NCBI GenBank assembly: GCA_951394045.1 | Contig: OX596001.1 | Location: 372,001-436,000 of the forward strand | Direction: 5' to 3' | Length of the DNA stretch: 64,000 bases | From: Nitzschia sp. DOCU1 | Lineage: Eukaryota; Bacillariophyta; Bacillariophyceae; Bacillariales; Bacillariaceae | Part shown: in pieces, positions 30,077 through 39,691 of the stretch | Position numbering within the stretch: position 1 is the stretch's first letter | How the letters are laid out: every line of letters starts with the position of its first letter | The notes under the pieces: generated by a model | What the model was told of the DNA's origin: nothing | What the model saw: the letters and a program-made list of their open reading frames with translations, nothing else | Databases searched by the model: none | Made by a program: the position numbers and the translations under genes

Positions 30077-30748
30077 TATGATTGTCTTGGTGCTAGGAAG
30101 CAAACGAAGTTAGTTATCGTAGGCAGTAGCAGAAGCGGAAAAAGATGACACTAATAATGACTTTACGTTCCATCCTCAACGGCCCGATGCACATGTCGCC
30201 GCCATGGTCGTCATTCGTCGTCTTCTTTTTGCGTCCGCAACGGACGGCCGACGACAAGGAATCCTTACGACTGGATCGACTGAATTGTGGTTATTGTAGG
30301 CTTGGCATCAGGTACCTATGCCATGTACGTAATAGGGTGATATTGACGGGGCAGTGGCGGCCGCCGGCGAGACTCGGCCCTGTCCGTTGTCGTTACTACT
30401 ACCGGTAGTTAGCTACTCTACTAGAGTACTCGAATGTCTACCGTAGCTGCGAAGGGTTGCAGTAAAGCTAGCTTTGGACTAACATCTACTTTTTACAATC
30501 AAAGCTAGAGGGCACCTGTATTCTAGCCGTTGTCATGACGGCACGACGGTGCGGTACCGACGAGAGCAACAAAATAAAGGATAAATTCTAGCTACTGCAA
30601 CTCAAGAAAGACTTTTGTTTCAAAAAACTGCAGATATTGCTTTTAAAAATTGTTAGTAGCCAATATGGCAATAATTATATCCGGATCCGTCGTCCGCTGT
30701 CTTGTTTTGTTCTTCCCGCTGTTTAAATGTGTTCCAAAAGAACCATTA
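30077..30748. other. spacer
   Basis: Between two minus-strand genes. Contains a perfect ACTACCGGTAGT palindrome at 30398-30409 in a CTA/TAG tract. No gene recognised. Confidence 0.45.
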
Positions 30749-31573
30749 TCAATGAGGTTCCAGATGGCGGACCAGCCCCAAACGCTTTTCAAAGCGCAAT
30801 CCATATTGATCTTGATAGACACCCAATACTTGAGCTGTGGCTGCCCAATATTCTTTTCCCGCCGTCGCATAGGATTTTTTGGTTTTGAGTTCACTCAATT
30901 CCTCGCGTATCTTGGGTGGGACAAAGGGACAGGTTTCCAACAAGTGTTGTTGACTGAGAATTTGGGACGCTTGATACACACCCACTAACGTATGGGGATA
31001 ATACATACTTCCACGTTCTCGTTGGGGAATAGGCACGTGACGACAATGGCAACAACGAATGCCGACTTGTCCCAAGACGATAGGTTTGTTCCGGCCCTTG
31101 ATTCGACTGGCCAGGTCTTGTTCGGTAGCTTCGAATAATTCCACATGTTTGCGAATCAAACATTGATATTCCGAAAGATAATCTGGATTACAAGACAAAT
31201 AGAGAGGAATGGCAGGGCGACCAGTAAGCACGAGGGGATCTGGTGTGTGCGAGACCTCGTTGCTAGCCACGGTGCACACTGTGTTGTTGACGTAGTTCTT
31301 GTTGTTGGTAGTAGTAGTCGTTGTCTCGGTAGTGGAATCGGAGACTTGACGGGTCGCTGCCCCCAAGGCGGGGTCCCCAAATGGATCGGTTCCGTCGTCC
31401 AAAAAGGCCTGGAGCATGTCACCGTCGTCCATTGTCATCATTCCGTCTTCGTCTTCTTCGTCGCCCGTGATGGGAGCGTAGTTGTCGTTATCGTCATCCA
31501 TCATTTGCATATCATTGTCGTCGCCGACATGTTGAGTATCAGCCACAGTGGGGCCAGTGGTAGTGGTAGCCAT
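30749..31573 (-). CDS. GIRCxHC zinc-binding-like protein, copy 2
   Basis: Single-exon gene of 274 residues from ATG 31573. The first ~120 residues are acidic and Thr/Asp/Asn-rich. The conserved region runs from EYQCLIRKHVELFEATEQD through GRNKPIVLGQVGIRCCHC (Cys174, Cys177), a YYPHTLVGVYQA block, HLLETC (His210, Cys215) and KIREEL to GKEYWAATAQVLGVYQ. It is a more typical and more compact member than the copy at 27716-28939. The Cys/His spacing suggests a metal site; DNA binding or a signalling role cannot be inferred from sequence. The long NECAP lies between the two copies. Confidence 0.8.
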   Translation of the reverse strand: MATTTTGPTVADTQHVGDDNDMQMMDDDNDNYAPITGDEEDEDGMMTMDDGDMLQAFLDDGTDPFGDPALGAATRQVSDSTTETTTTTTNNKNYVNNTVCTVASNEVSHTPDPLVLTGRPAIPLYLSCNPDYLSEYQCLIRKHVELFEATEQDLASRIKGRNKPIVLGQVGIRCCHCRHVPIPQRERGSMYYPHTLVGVYQASQILSQQHLLETCPFVPPKIREELSELKTKKSYATAGKEYWAATAQVLGVYQDQYGLRFEKRLGLVRHLEPH

Positions 31574-32266
31574 GGTAAATCAATAAAGTGGTTCAGGATT
31601 GTGTGATGAGTGAATGGAAGGATCGCGTCGTGGGCTGCCGAAATCTGCAGAACACTTTCGACTGTGATCGGCTTCCGCTACTTCTTTTAATAATAATAGG
31701 AACCTTTGATCCCTCGTCAGTTCGGCACTTGCCAGAGGCTTTTGCTTTTTGTGTCTGATCAAGACGGAGAAATAGTAAACCCTGTTACGATACCAGTGAC
31801 AGGATGATGTGATGGATTCTTGCATTGCCCCTCTTGGGGAAGGCGTGGACGGAGTTCACTTCGACGGTGCTCCAATTCGTTCCTTCGGACCGATCCAAAA
31901 TGGCTAACCTCCAAGAAGTACGGACCGGCGTAGAATTCAACGGGTAGGGAGCGAATGACTACCGTCATGTCGAAGGAGTCGAAGATCTTCGTCTGTAGTA
32001 GGTATGCGCGGTCATTCATGAATCTTGCCGTCGGATTAGTCCATTTTTTGGCGGGAAAGCAAGATGACCATTCCTCCTATTCCATCCGTGGGATGTCGGG
32101 TCTTGACGATGAACTTTTGATGCATTTTTGCACCCCCCATTTCGCTTTCCAATCTCGTTTCATTGCTTACTGCTGCGTAGCGAGACCTGCCGCAGTTGTC
32201 GTGTTGCCGATTCTCTACCTACCATGACCGTGAGATTTCGTCTCTAAGAAATAGCAAACTCCTGTC
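31574..32266. promoter_or_regulatory. divergent intergenic region
   Basis: Separates the divergent starts at 31573 (-) and 32267 (+). Short frames (for example 81 codons on - ending at 31580) were not credible. No named regulatory motif was recognised. Confidence 0.4.
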
Positions 32267-35200
32267 ATGGTGCCAGGAGCGACAAAAGTCGCAGTTCACC
32301 CCGAGAAGAACGACGACCCAACAGATGGCCGCATCCTAAAGGCTGGGAAGAATGACTCGAAGAAAACCACACGAAAACGACCGCGGTCTATCTGGTCATC
32401 CTCTCGTAATGGATCAATGATTCGTGTAGTGACGGTATTATCAGCGGTCTATCTGGTTCATGTTCTGGTGCAACAAGCCCTGATTGCTAACGAGGACAAT
32501 AATGGCGCACCGCCTAACAAACGCCATCCTCACATTGATGCGTCTTTTACCAATCCAAAAAGGTCTGTAGAAACCAAGAAAAAGTTTCCTACTCGCAACT
32601 ACAACGACGAGAAGAAACGGAGTAAACAAGGCGCCTTTGAGACGCCACGTCGAGATTCAATGCAGCAGCAGCAGGTCAACCGAAAACAGATCGAAATACA
32701 CGACGAGGTTGCGCATGTAACGCCGTATACCAGGACACAAAACGCCGACCCAGCAGTACATCCCTTGCCACCTAAAGAGCAAGAGGTGTCGGTTGCCCAG
32801 AAACCAAAGGACGCTCCTCTTTCCTCCAAATCAACGTCGACGACGGCTTTGGTATCCAATTCTATGATCATCCCTCCAACGTCCGCCAACACGACGCTTC
32901 CTTCTCCGGCGGAGCAGCAACAAGTCCGCGAATATCTCCAGAATAACCTCAAGCGATCCTTTTTGCCATTGGCGGCCGTTTTGGAAACACCCGAAACCAA
33001 TTTGAAGAACGACAAAAAACCTTTGCCCCTACGATCGAAAACGACGTTGACTACGGTTTCGTATCCCAATAGTATTCAATCCTGCAATGACATTCCCGAT
33101 CGTTGGCCAGTGAGTCATGCCCAAGAGTTGGATACCAAATATGGTCCGAATTTCGGTCATCTCTGGTCCATGTACAGTATTCGCCATGCCTATGCGAATA
33201 CAACGTGTCCAGTCGATGCCGATCCCTTTTTACCATGGATTCATGACATTTTTGTCGATGCGACGGGAACCTCGTTGCAAGTGATTGCACACAACAAGCG
33301 GCGGTGTCGACGGGACCCTAGATTCTATGGAAAAGACATTGAGAATCTGGAACCTCAGGTCACCTTGATGCAAAGTGTTCCTATTCAAAAACTGGACGGA
33401 GAAGGAGTCGATGCGTCTGTGTCTCAAGAATGGAGTCGTCGGCTTGAGTCCATACTACCACCGGACTGGAACGAGACGCCGCGATCCCCCAAGGAACATT
33501 GGTATCGACTAGCGCCCATCCAAGACGCCGATGTTGAATCACGTGAGACTCGATTTCTGTGTCAATTTTTTACACTCCGGCCGACATTTTCTTCTACTAC
33601 TACGAATGTCGCTAGTGGAGTCGAAAAGGTGGTGGTGGGAGAGACATGGAGTACTTATCCATATAACTACGAACATGCCAACTATCAACATCGACGAGGC
33701 CAAATGGCCAATCCCATGTTGACACGACCCCTTGCACCCGAGCATGTGGATGGAATTCACAATGAACAAGTCTGGAATGCTATTTTACTTTTTTCTTGCC
33801 CCATTCCATTGGAAGTTCAACAACAATCAAACAACAACAAGAAAGACAGTAGTATTCCGTCCTTTTATGTGGATTTGGTTCCTGTTCGGACGCCCCCTCG
33901 AGAGAATGTCACGGGTTACGCGCTCCCTATTTTGGGCGTGTCAACGTTTGATCCCGTGGCCGAATGGGGAGACTCTCATGTATTGCCTCCTGTGAGTCAG
34001 AGTGGACGATGGGCCAACATTCCAATCTGTCCGTCTCCCATCAAAGAAGCAGCTCCTGCAGTAGCCGCATCAACAACAGCTGGAACAACAAATGAAACAA
34101 CGCAAGCTGCAGTGGCAGCAAGCCAACTATCAATTGGGGATTCCACGAATGGCACTACTACCAACAAACCACACTTCATCGTGGGATGTTTATGGGCCTC
34201 GGCCGTATTTTCCGAACGCGGCTCGAGCACGTGGGACACTCACACCATTGAGCGCTTGTTGGAATGGTTGACGTATCATTTAGATATTGCCGGCTTTGAT
34301 CACATGGTCGTCTACGATAACACCGGCGCCCACACCAACATGACGTCCCTGCAATCCGCCACGGACATGTTTCCTTCGTCCAAAGTGACTCGAATTCCAT
34401 GGGGACATCGAGTCTGCAATAACAACGGCTACGGAGACGCCAATGCGGGAGAGCGTTCCAGTCAATATGCCGCCGAAGCTAGTTGCCGTGTACGATATGG
34501 TCCTACGACAGAATGGATGGCTTTTTTCGATACCGATGAATACTTGATTCCGAGCGGCAACTGGTCCAGTATTCGCGAGTGGTTGCAAGTGGGTGTGACA
34601 CAAGGTACCATTGCCCCCAATACGCACATTTTGAGTTTGTATGAAACCAAGGCCTTTTTGAACTATCGGTTTACGGAACAATTTGTCGATGACGAGGACG
34701 AATACTGTCATTCCAGTTGTAGGGATTGTGATTGTCGTGTGAAACGCCCCGACGCGACCTATCTGGAAGCCTTTTGTGAACCCCATAGCTTTCCAAGAGA
34801 ATTCCCAAAGACGAAACAAAAAATGAAGCAAATCTATCGGCCTTCCTTTGTCTTGAATCACTTTGTCCATTACGCGACTGTTACCGACTTTGTCCATACC
34901 CGGCCAAAGTTTCCACGTGTCGTGGGGTGGCCCTACGAACGCCGGGCCAGGGAATTTTCTGAAGCCTACATGCTCCATACCAAGACACGGTTACCACATT
35001 CAACAAGTGGATGGAATACTACCCGCAGTCGTTGTCTGGTTGATCGTCACAAGTGTCCTGTAGGATTACCCTTTCCGTACTACCAAGGAATGAACACCAC
35101 GAACAACACGGCGTACACTTCCGCCAAGAAGCGAAGAGATCGAAGGGGCCATTTGTTGACAGAATTTGGAGTTCCCTACAACTGTTGGGAGCTTCAAAAG

Positions 35201-35302
35201 GTCCAAGAGAACCTGGCGGGCCGCCTGCATGCCGTCTTGGATCCGTTGCGAGAAAAATGGAAGGCCGCGGTCGGGCCGAATGGGGTGATTCCCAAACAGT
35301 AG
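32267..35302 (+). CDS. GT92-type (DUF23-like) glycosyltransferase, type II membrane
   Basis: Single-exon gene of 1,011 residues from ATG 32267. A basic cytoplasmic end is followed by one transmembrane helix (about residues 52-69), the type II layout of Golgi glycosyltransferases, then a long Ser/Thr/Pro stem. The catalytic part starts near residue 635 (HFIVGCLWASAVF) with LLEWLTYHLDIAGFDHMVVYDN, and has EWMAFFDTDEYLIP with Asp755 and Asp757 forming a DxD metal/nucleotide-sugar site. Later come a Cys-rich insert (CHSSCRDCDC) and NHFVHYATVT. The GT92/DUF23 family adds galactose or related sugars to glycans; donor and acceptor here are unknown. The length exceeds most family members because of the stem. 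Confidence 0.85.
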   Translation: MVPGATKVAVHPEKNDDPTDGRILKAGKNDSKKTTRKRPRSIWSSSRNGSMIRVVTVLSAVYLVHVLVQQALIANEDNNGAPPNKRHPHIDASFTNPKRSVETKKKFPTRNYNDEKKRSKQGAFETPRRDSMQQQQVNRKQIEIHDEVAHVTPYTRTQNADPAVHPLPPKEQEVSVAQKPKDAPLSSKSTSTTALVSNSMIIPPTSANTTLPSPAEQQQVREYLQNNLKRSFLPLAAVLETPETNLKNDKKPLPLRSKTTLTTVSYPNSIQSCNDIPDRWPVSHAQELDTKYGPNFGHLWSMYSIRHAYANTTCPVDADPFLPWIHDIFVDATGTSLQVIAHNKRRCRRDPRFYGKDIENLEPQVTLMQSVPIQKLDGEGVDASVSQEWSRRLESILPPDWNETPRSPKEHWYRLAPIQDADVESRETRFLCQFFTLRPTFSSTTTNVASGVEKVVVGETWSTYPYNYEHANYQHRRGQMANPMLTRPLAPEHVDGIHNEQVWNAILLFSCPIPLEVQQQSNNNKKDSSIPSFYVDLVPVRTPPRENVTGYALPILGVSTFDPVAEWGDSHVLPPVSQSGRWANIPICPSPIKEAAPAVAASTTAGTTNETTQAAVAASQLSIGDSTNGTTTNKPHFIVGCLWASAVFSERGSSTWDTHTIERLLEWLTYHLDIAGFDHMVVYDNTGAHTNMTSLQSATDMFPSSKVTRIPWGHRVCNNNGYGDANAGERSSQYAAEASCRVRYGPTTEWMAFFDTDEYLIPSGNWSSIREWLQVGVTQGTIAPNTHILSLYETKAFLNYRFTEQFVDDEDEYCHSSCRDCDCRVKRPDATYLEAFCEPHSFPREFPKTKQKMKQIYRPSFVLNHFVHYATVTDFVHTRPKFPRVVGWPYERRAREFSEAYMLHTKTRLPHSTSGWNTTRSRCLVDRHKCPVGLPFPYYQGMNTTNNTAYTSAKKRRDRRGHLLTEFGVPYNCWELQKVQENLAGRLHAVLDPLREKWKAAVGPNGVIPKQ

Positions 35303-35785
35303 TAACACACAAAAGGAGCGTTTCACGAGTCGTAAGCCCAGTAAATACTACTAGCAGAAACTAATGATTCCTTTGTCGGACTTTCCTATCATTCGGATGA
35401 ATCTCAGTGTAAAACCGCGGAAGTACTATTAGTACCCTCTACTACTAGAGACATTCTATTCAGTCGGTGCGGGGACTCCTGCTATCGATAGCTGCGTTGT
35501 CATTCCGCCATCCGTCAAGAGACGCTTCGGACGCCGGCGAATGGTCGATCCCGCTTTTTCTGCGCGCACGCGCGAAGATGACGTGGAGTTCAGTCTGCCA
35601 ATCATGGGACGGGATCGCGCGAGTGGAGGCAACAACACAAGAAAGATCCATCCGCAAGATCCTCGGATAAGGAATGGGAACTGACGACGACGACGATGAC
35701 GATGACGGCGGAATGCTTTTCGTTTATGCAAATGCCGATCGACCCTATGTAACAATTCCATGCTGCACAACCCTTCTTTGTGATC
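35303..35785. other. spacer
   Basis: Contains CTA/TAG tracts near 35345 and 35425-35445. No gene seen; the promoter of the plastid gene at 35786 should be here. Confidence 0.4.
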
Positions 35786-36496
35786 ATGAAGCTTGCATCT
35801 CTTTTTTCGTCTTGCTTCCTCATTTCGGTGGTGGGTGCCTTTACGACTCCTCGAATCGGTACTACGACCACCGGTAGTCGAATCCAAGGACGTGGAGCAT
35901 TGGCCACCCGACCCACAATTACTGCCCCGCTAGCCGCGTCATCTACGAGTGGTGGCGGGCAGCAAGATTTGTTCAAAGCTGGTCTATTGGCTAACCTTGA
36001 AGACGAAGCTGCAGCTCTAGCCTCCAAAAAGATTCGATCCGTGAGCGATTTGGGCTGGAAAGGACCTGCCAAACGACGGGGAAATACGCGACCACGCCAT
36101 TGGGCATTTGGAGGAGCAGGCGAAAAGGCAGTTCAAGACAAGCCCAACTACGATCCTAGCAGTCCCCTATGTGTTGAAAAATGGCTGAGCTTGTCAGAAT
36201 TTTACGCTATCATCAAGGATGATACCGCCATTGCGGATACTATTTTTGTTGCCCTAGCCAAAGGCGGAGCCTTCATTGAGCGTGATGTGGCGGAAGAAGT
36301 CATTGCCAAGTGGCGACCAGGTACCAAGTTCGATGAAGCTGCATTTTTGAAGACGGTTCAAGAAGGCCGCCGTGACTTTTTGACTGGATGGGCATTCTAC
36401 TTGACCATTACGGGAATTGCCGTCAGCGGAATCGTCTTTCCGACGAATCCACTTCAGTTAGCGTTCGTCGACCTATTTGAGCAGCTCTTCGGGTAG
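35786..36496 (+). CDS. predicted plastid membrane protein
   Basis: A 236-residue product from ATG 35786; a GTG two codons earlier is in frame but not needed. The N-terminus has a signal peptide ending in GAFTTPRIG, an AFxP-type plastid import motif, followed by a Ser/Thr/Arg-rich transit segment. The mature part has VSDLGWKGPAKRRGNTRPRHWAFGG, then CVEKWLSLSEFYAIIKDD and a helical domain. A hydrophobic segment near 198-218 (GWAFYLTITGIAVSGIVFP) probably spans or enters the thylakoid or envelope. I do not recognise the family, and the role within the plastid is unknown. Confidence 0.75.
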   Translation: MKLASLFSSCFLISVVGAFTTPRIGTTTTGSRIQGRGALATRPTITAPLAASSTSGGGQQDLFKAGLLANLEDEAAALASKKIRSVSDLGWKGPAKRRGNTRPRHWAFGGAGEKAVQDKPNYDPSSPLCVEKWLSLSEFYAIIKDDTAIADTIFVALAKGGAFIERDVAEEVIAKWRPGTKFDEAAFLKTVQEGRRDFLTGWAFYLTITGIAVSGIVFPTNPLQLAFVDLFEQLFG

Positions 36497-36888
36497 CGTC
36501 TGGTATTTAGTAGTAGATGGAGAGAATAGCGTACGTCGCTACAATAGCACAGTAACATCGGCTATTGCACCTGGCAAAGAAGCAACCTAGTTTGGACAAC
36601 GGGTGGCTTGTGCGGCTCTTATTTCTTGACATTACGTAGGGGAAATGGCTAGTTGATGTTTGCCAATGATCATGGGAGGCGGTTTGATTTCGCGTAAATA
36701 GTTCGTTACAGGCATCGGTATCGAAGTGCAGAAGTATACTGTTTTGTCAGATATTATTAAGATTTGTCTATATTCAATAAATGTGGTTCTCAATATATAG
36801 ATGGCGTTGTATGATAGCACATTTCAAGCCGGAACCTTTCTATGAGTAGTGGGGTTACACCCACAAATGGACGATTCTGAACAAAGTG
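36497..36888. other. convergent spacer
   Basis: AT-richer region between the ends of two convergent genes. Nothing recognisable. Confidence 0.4.
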
Positions 36889-37587
36889 CTACGCTGCTGC
36901 GGCGCCAACGGCACAGGAATCGGGTGTGAGGCGGGTGGTGTTCGTGAAGAAGAATTCGAACCGCGAAGACTCAACAGTACCAGCCGATGTCATGTACATT
37001 AGAAGGGACAGTAAGTGCTGAAAACACTCTTCAGATTGGTTTCTTTCGCCCAAGTTATCAAAGACGATCCCAATGTTGTTAATGCACGCCATGAAGAAGA
37101 ATGGCGACTGGGATGATCTTGCTTGGGTTCTTTGCAGCCGAAAAGTGTATTGATATAGCCGCAAGGCTTGTCTGAGAAGTTGGTCTTGAGAATTTCCTTG
37201 AAAAGCTGGGGTATGGGCACTGTAGAGAGATGCCAGATGGTAGGCGATCGCCAGGTTGAAAGTGTTTGCGACTGCCACGGAGATTTCTGATGGGTTTGTG
37301 GCCTTGGGGGGAACGCGCATAGGTTGCGTGTAGATAAAATCGCCATTCTGATGTTTGTCATCTGGGGTTTCTCGTGCCATCCATACATCAATGACACACG
37401 CCGCTGCATGGTACTGCTCCCCGATTCTGCCTCCAGCGGCAAGACGAACATCCAACGCATGCTTGGACTGAATGAATGCACGAGACAAGCAGTCAATGGC
37501 TTGTGCATAGTCTCCGCGTTCTATAAAATCGGCGCCGAGATTGTTTAAATGAACAGTTAACTTGGAGTGTTGTGGTCCGTGGAACAT
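36889..37587 (-). CDS. tetratricopeptide-like helical repeat protein
   Basis: A 232-residue product from ATG 37587. The first unit (LTVHLNNLGADFIERGDYAQ, then AIDCLSRAF) is a good TPR. Further helices follow at AVANTFNLAIAYHLASLYSA, QALRLYQYTFRLQ and ACINNIGIVFDNLGERNQSE, spaced as TPR pairs. The C-terminus is short and not repeat-like. Diatom genomes contain many such small TPR proteins; partner and role are unknown. A short 91-codon frame starting upstream at 37832 overlaps this start and could act as an upstream reading frame, but it is not conserved-looking. Confidence 0.7.
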   Translation of the reverse strand: MFHGPQHSKLTVHLNNLGADFIERGDYAQAIDCLSRAFIQSKHALDVRLAAGGRIGEQYHAAACVIDVWMARETPDDKHQNGDFIYTQPMRVPPKATNPSEISVAVANTFNLAIAYHLASLYSAHTPAFQGNSQDQLLRQALRLYQYTFRLQRTQARSSQSPFFFMACINNIGIVFDNLGERNQSEECFQHLLSLLMYMTSAGTVESSRFEFFFTNTTRLTPDSCAVGAAAA

Positions 37588-38578
37588 GATTGTTGTCTTG
37601 ACGATTTCCTTTGATAAAGTTTGTTGCTTTCCCTACGCGATCTAAATTTTGTGAGCGAAAGATTTTCTTTGAACCGCGTTTGCCGGGATTCAGTGCACTT
37701 CGTTGCTCCTTCTCTCGGGTTCGAAGCTTGCGATTCGGCATTGACGAATGCATCACTGGGCTTATACAATTTCAAAGACGGTTTTGGTTCGGCAATATTA
37801 TTGCAATTTCCTTTACCGCTTTTGTCTGTCATTATTATGTCACAAAACCCATTTTGATAAGTAAGACTGCTCCTACCTCCAACATACATTTATTGAAATA
37901 TAGAACAGTTCGTCACTGCGACCTACCTCTATGAACGATCCACCATCGTACCTGGTACGATCCGTGCAATACCGTTTCTTTGGGACGACTGACCGACGTG
38001 ACAGAGTTTGCAGCCTGCCACGTCACTGCAGGCTTACAATGAAAAGGCATTTCGGACACATGGCAGACAACTTTCCTCAACTCAATGGCACGATACGCTT
38101 TTTTGCAAAAAAAATGCTGAGAATCTGAAGCACAATTGCTGGCGACAGACATTAATGTGCTGTTACTACTACTTTGATGCTGCCACTGGAACAGATGATG
38201 ACAATGATGCTGCGTGTTGCAGTAGTAGTACCAATGTCGCTGCACACCGGGGGGCAGGCTCCTCTCCGTGCTGGTGGTCCTCCAACAACAACAAGAAGAA
38301 GAAGCAGGAACGACGAAAACAGCAGTAACAAGAACTCTTCAGGTGTCGACCACGATGTACTAGAAGTAGCATACTAGCAGCAGTAAGAACGTGTACTACC
38401 TGGTACTGGTAGAACTGTGATAGTAAACTAGTAATCGAGGTGCTTCTGGCGGGGGTGGTGCTGCTGGACTGTTGTCGTCCCGAACAAGAAGAAGAACCGT
38501 CACAACATTAGTAGTAGATGGTGATATGGTGCTACACTTCCTCGGGTGACTAAGGAGAAGATACTAGGAGGAGGAGAG
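37588..38578. other. spacer
   Basis: Nearly 1 kb without a credible gene. Several CTA/TAG-rich stretches occur near 38160-38235 and 38355-38515. Confidence 0.4.
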
Positions 38579-39691
38579 TCACCAGGAGTTGTGAAGCAAC
38601 GAATGATTGGTGAAGAAGTCTCGAGCAGCGGACATATCCCCCAGCAAGTCGTCGGCGTCCAACATGATATCCTCTTCAAAGCCGAGAAGATCCTCGAGCG
38701 GATCTACTAGCTGCTGCTGCTGCATGTGCTCATGCATGTAACACCCTGACTCCTCGTCGTTGCTGAACGGTAGTGGCTCCAAAGAAAGGTACGCCTGTCG
38801 TTGAATGAAGTTAGGAATGGCGCGTTCGGCGTCGAGATTCTTCCTCGTCTTTGCATGGTCGTGGAACAGGCCCAGGTCAGAATCGTGTTCAAAGCCGATA
38901 TAGCTGGTTGAGTTTAACCATTGTTTCCCCAAATAGTCATTCGCAACAAAGCAGCATTTAACTGGCTGCAAGTTTCTTGTACGGGGAAGTGGCTCCTTCT
39001 GGTGGTAGGCCGCGAAATCACTTTGGTGGGTGGGCTCGGGCTTCACCAGTAGTAGTACATCATCCTCGTCGGTCCTGAAGCAGGTACCGGTAGTAGTTCT
39101 AGTAGTACTAGAAGAAATAACAATGGGGACGAATCGCTCGTCGTCCTGCTGCTCATCCTGCTTGAAAGGATTTTCTTCTTGGTTTTGTTGAAACTTCATG
39201 TTGTTGAACGAAGCGTCGTTCTGCTGTTTCGAATTGCATTCGTCTTGTTCTTGGCTTCTTGTTGTTGACGCTGTGGCAACTGAGGTATTTGTTGAGGAGA
39301 AGGAATTCTCACGTCTTGGCTTAAGGTAGAGCTGCCTGCACATTGAGAGTGCCAATTCCCTGTTCCCACGGACAAAGTACGGGTGAATGAAGGCGCCTTT
39401 GCATGGTCCCTTCTCCACGCGCTCAAAATGCCACATATTGAGTTGTCGGCAGAACGATCGGTACTTAGTCTGAGAGAAGAAAAGAGGAAGGAGTTCGACG
39501 AGGCGGTCAGGGTCATGAACTTGGAAACCCCGACCATTCAGCACCCAGCTGATAACGCCATCGATTCCCTGCTGTTCAACATAGTCCATTAGGTTGTGAA
39601 GACGCCCTGGAAATTGGCTTTCGCCGCCGGTGGCCTTGTTCGTTCTCTTCTTGTTGGTGGTGCTTCTTGGCGTTGATGGTGCCATCATCAT
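38579..39691 (-). CDS. HSF-type transcription factor
   Basis: Single-exon gene of 370 residues; start at the first of three consecutive ATG codons (39691). The HSF DNA-binding domain spans about residues 27-112: FPGRLHNLMDYVEQQG, ISWVLNGRGFQVHDPDRLVE, LPLFFSQTKYRSFCRQLNMW (recognition helix) and HPYFVRGN. Canonical FKHxNMxSFVRQLNxYGF is represented here by the diatom-type YRSFCRQLNMWHFERV. No clear oligomerisation coiled coil is seen, as in many diatom HSFs. The acidic C-terminus (about 287-350, with LEPLPFSNDEE and PLEDLLGFEED) resembles an activation region and is the part duplicated at 19600-19870. Nuclear regulator of unknown targets; HSF families are strongly expanded in diatoms. Confidence 0.92.
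   Translation of the reverse strand: MMMAPSTPRSTTNKKRTNKATGGESQFPGRLHNLMDYVEQQGIDGVISWVLNGRGFQVHDPDRLVELLPLFFSQTKYRSFCRQLNMWHFERVEKGPCKGAFIHPYFVRGNRELALSMCRQLYLKPRRENSFSSTNTSVATASTTRSQEQDECNSKQQNDASFNNMKFQQNQEENPFKQDEQQDDERFVPIVISSSTTRTTTGTCFRTDEDDVLLLVKPEPTHQSDFAAYHQKEPLPRTRNLQPVKCCFVANDYLGKQWLNSTSYIGFEHDSDLGLFHDHAKTRKNLDAERAIPNFIQRQAYLSLEPLPFSNDEESGCYMHEHMQQQQLVDPLEDLLGFEEDIMLDADDLLGDMSAARDFFTNHSLLHNSW

Noticed and set aside
37557..37832. 91-codon minus frame overlapping the start of the TPR gene
   Set aside because: Could be an upstream reading frame, but the peptide has no conserved look and no supporting data; not listed as a gene.
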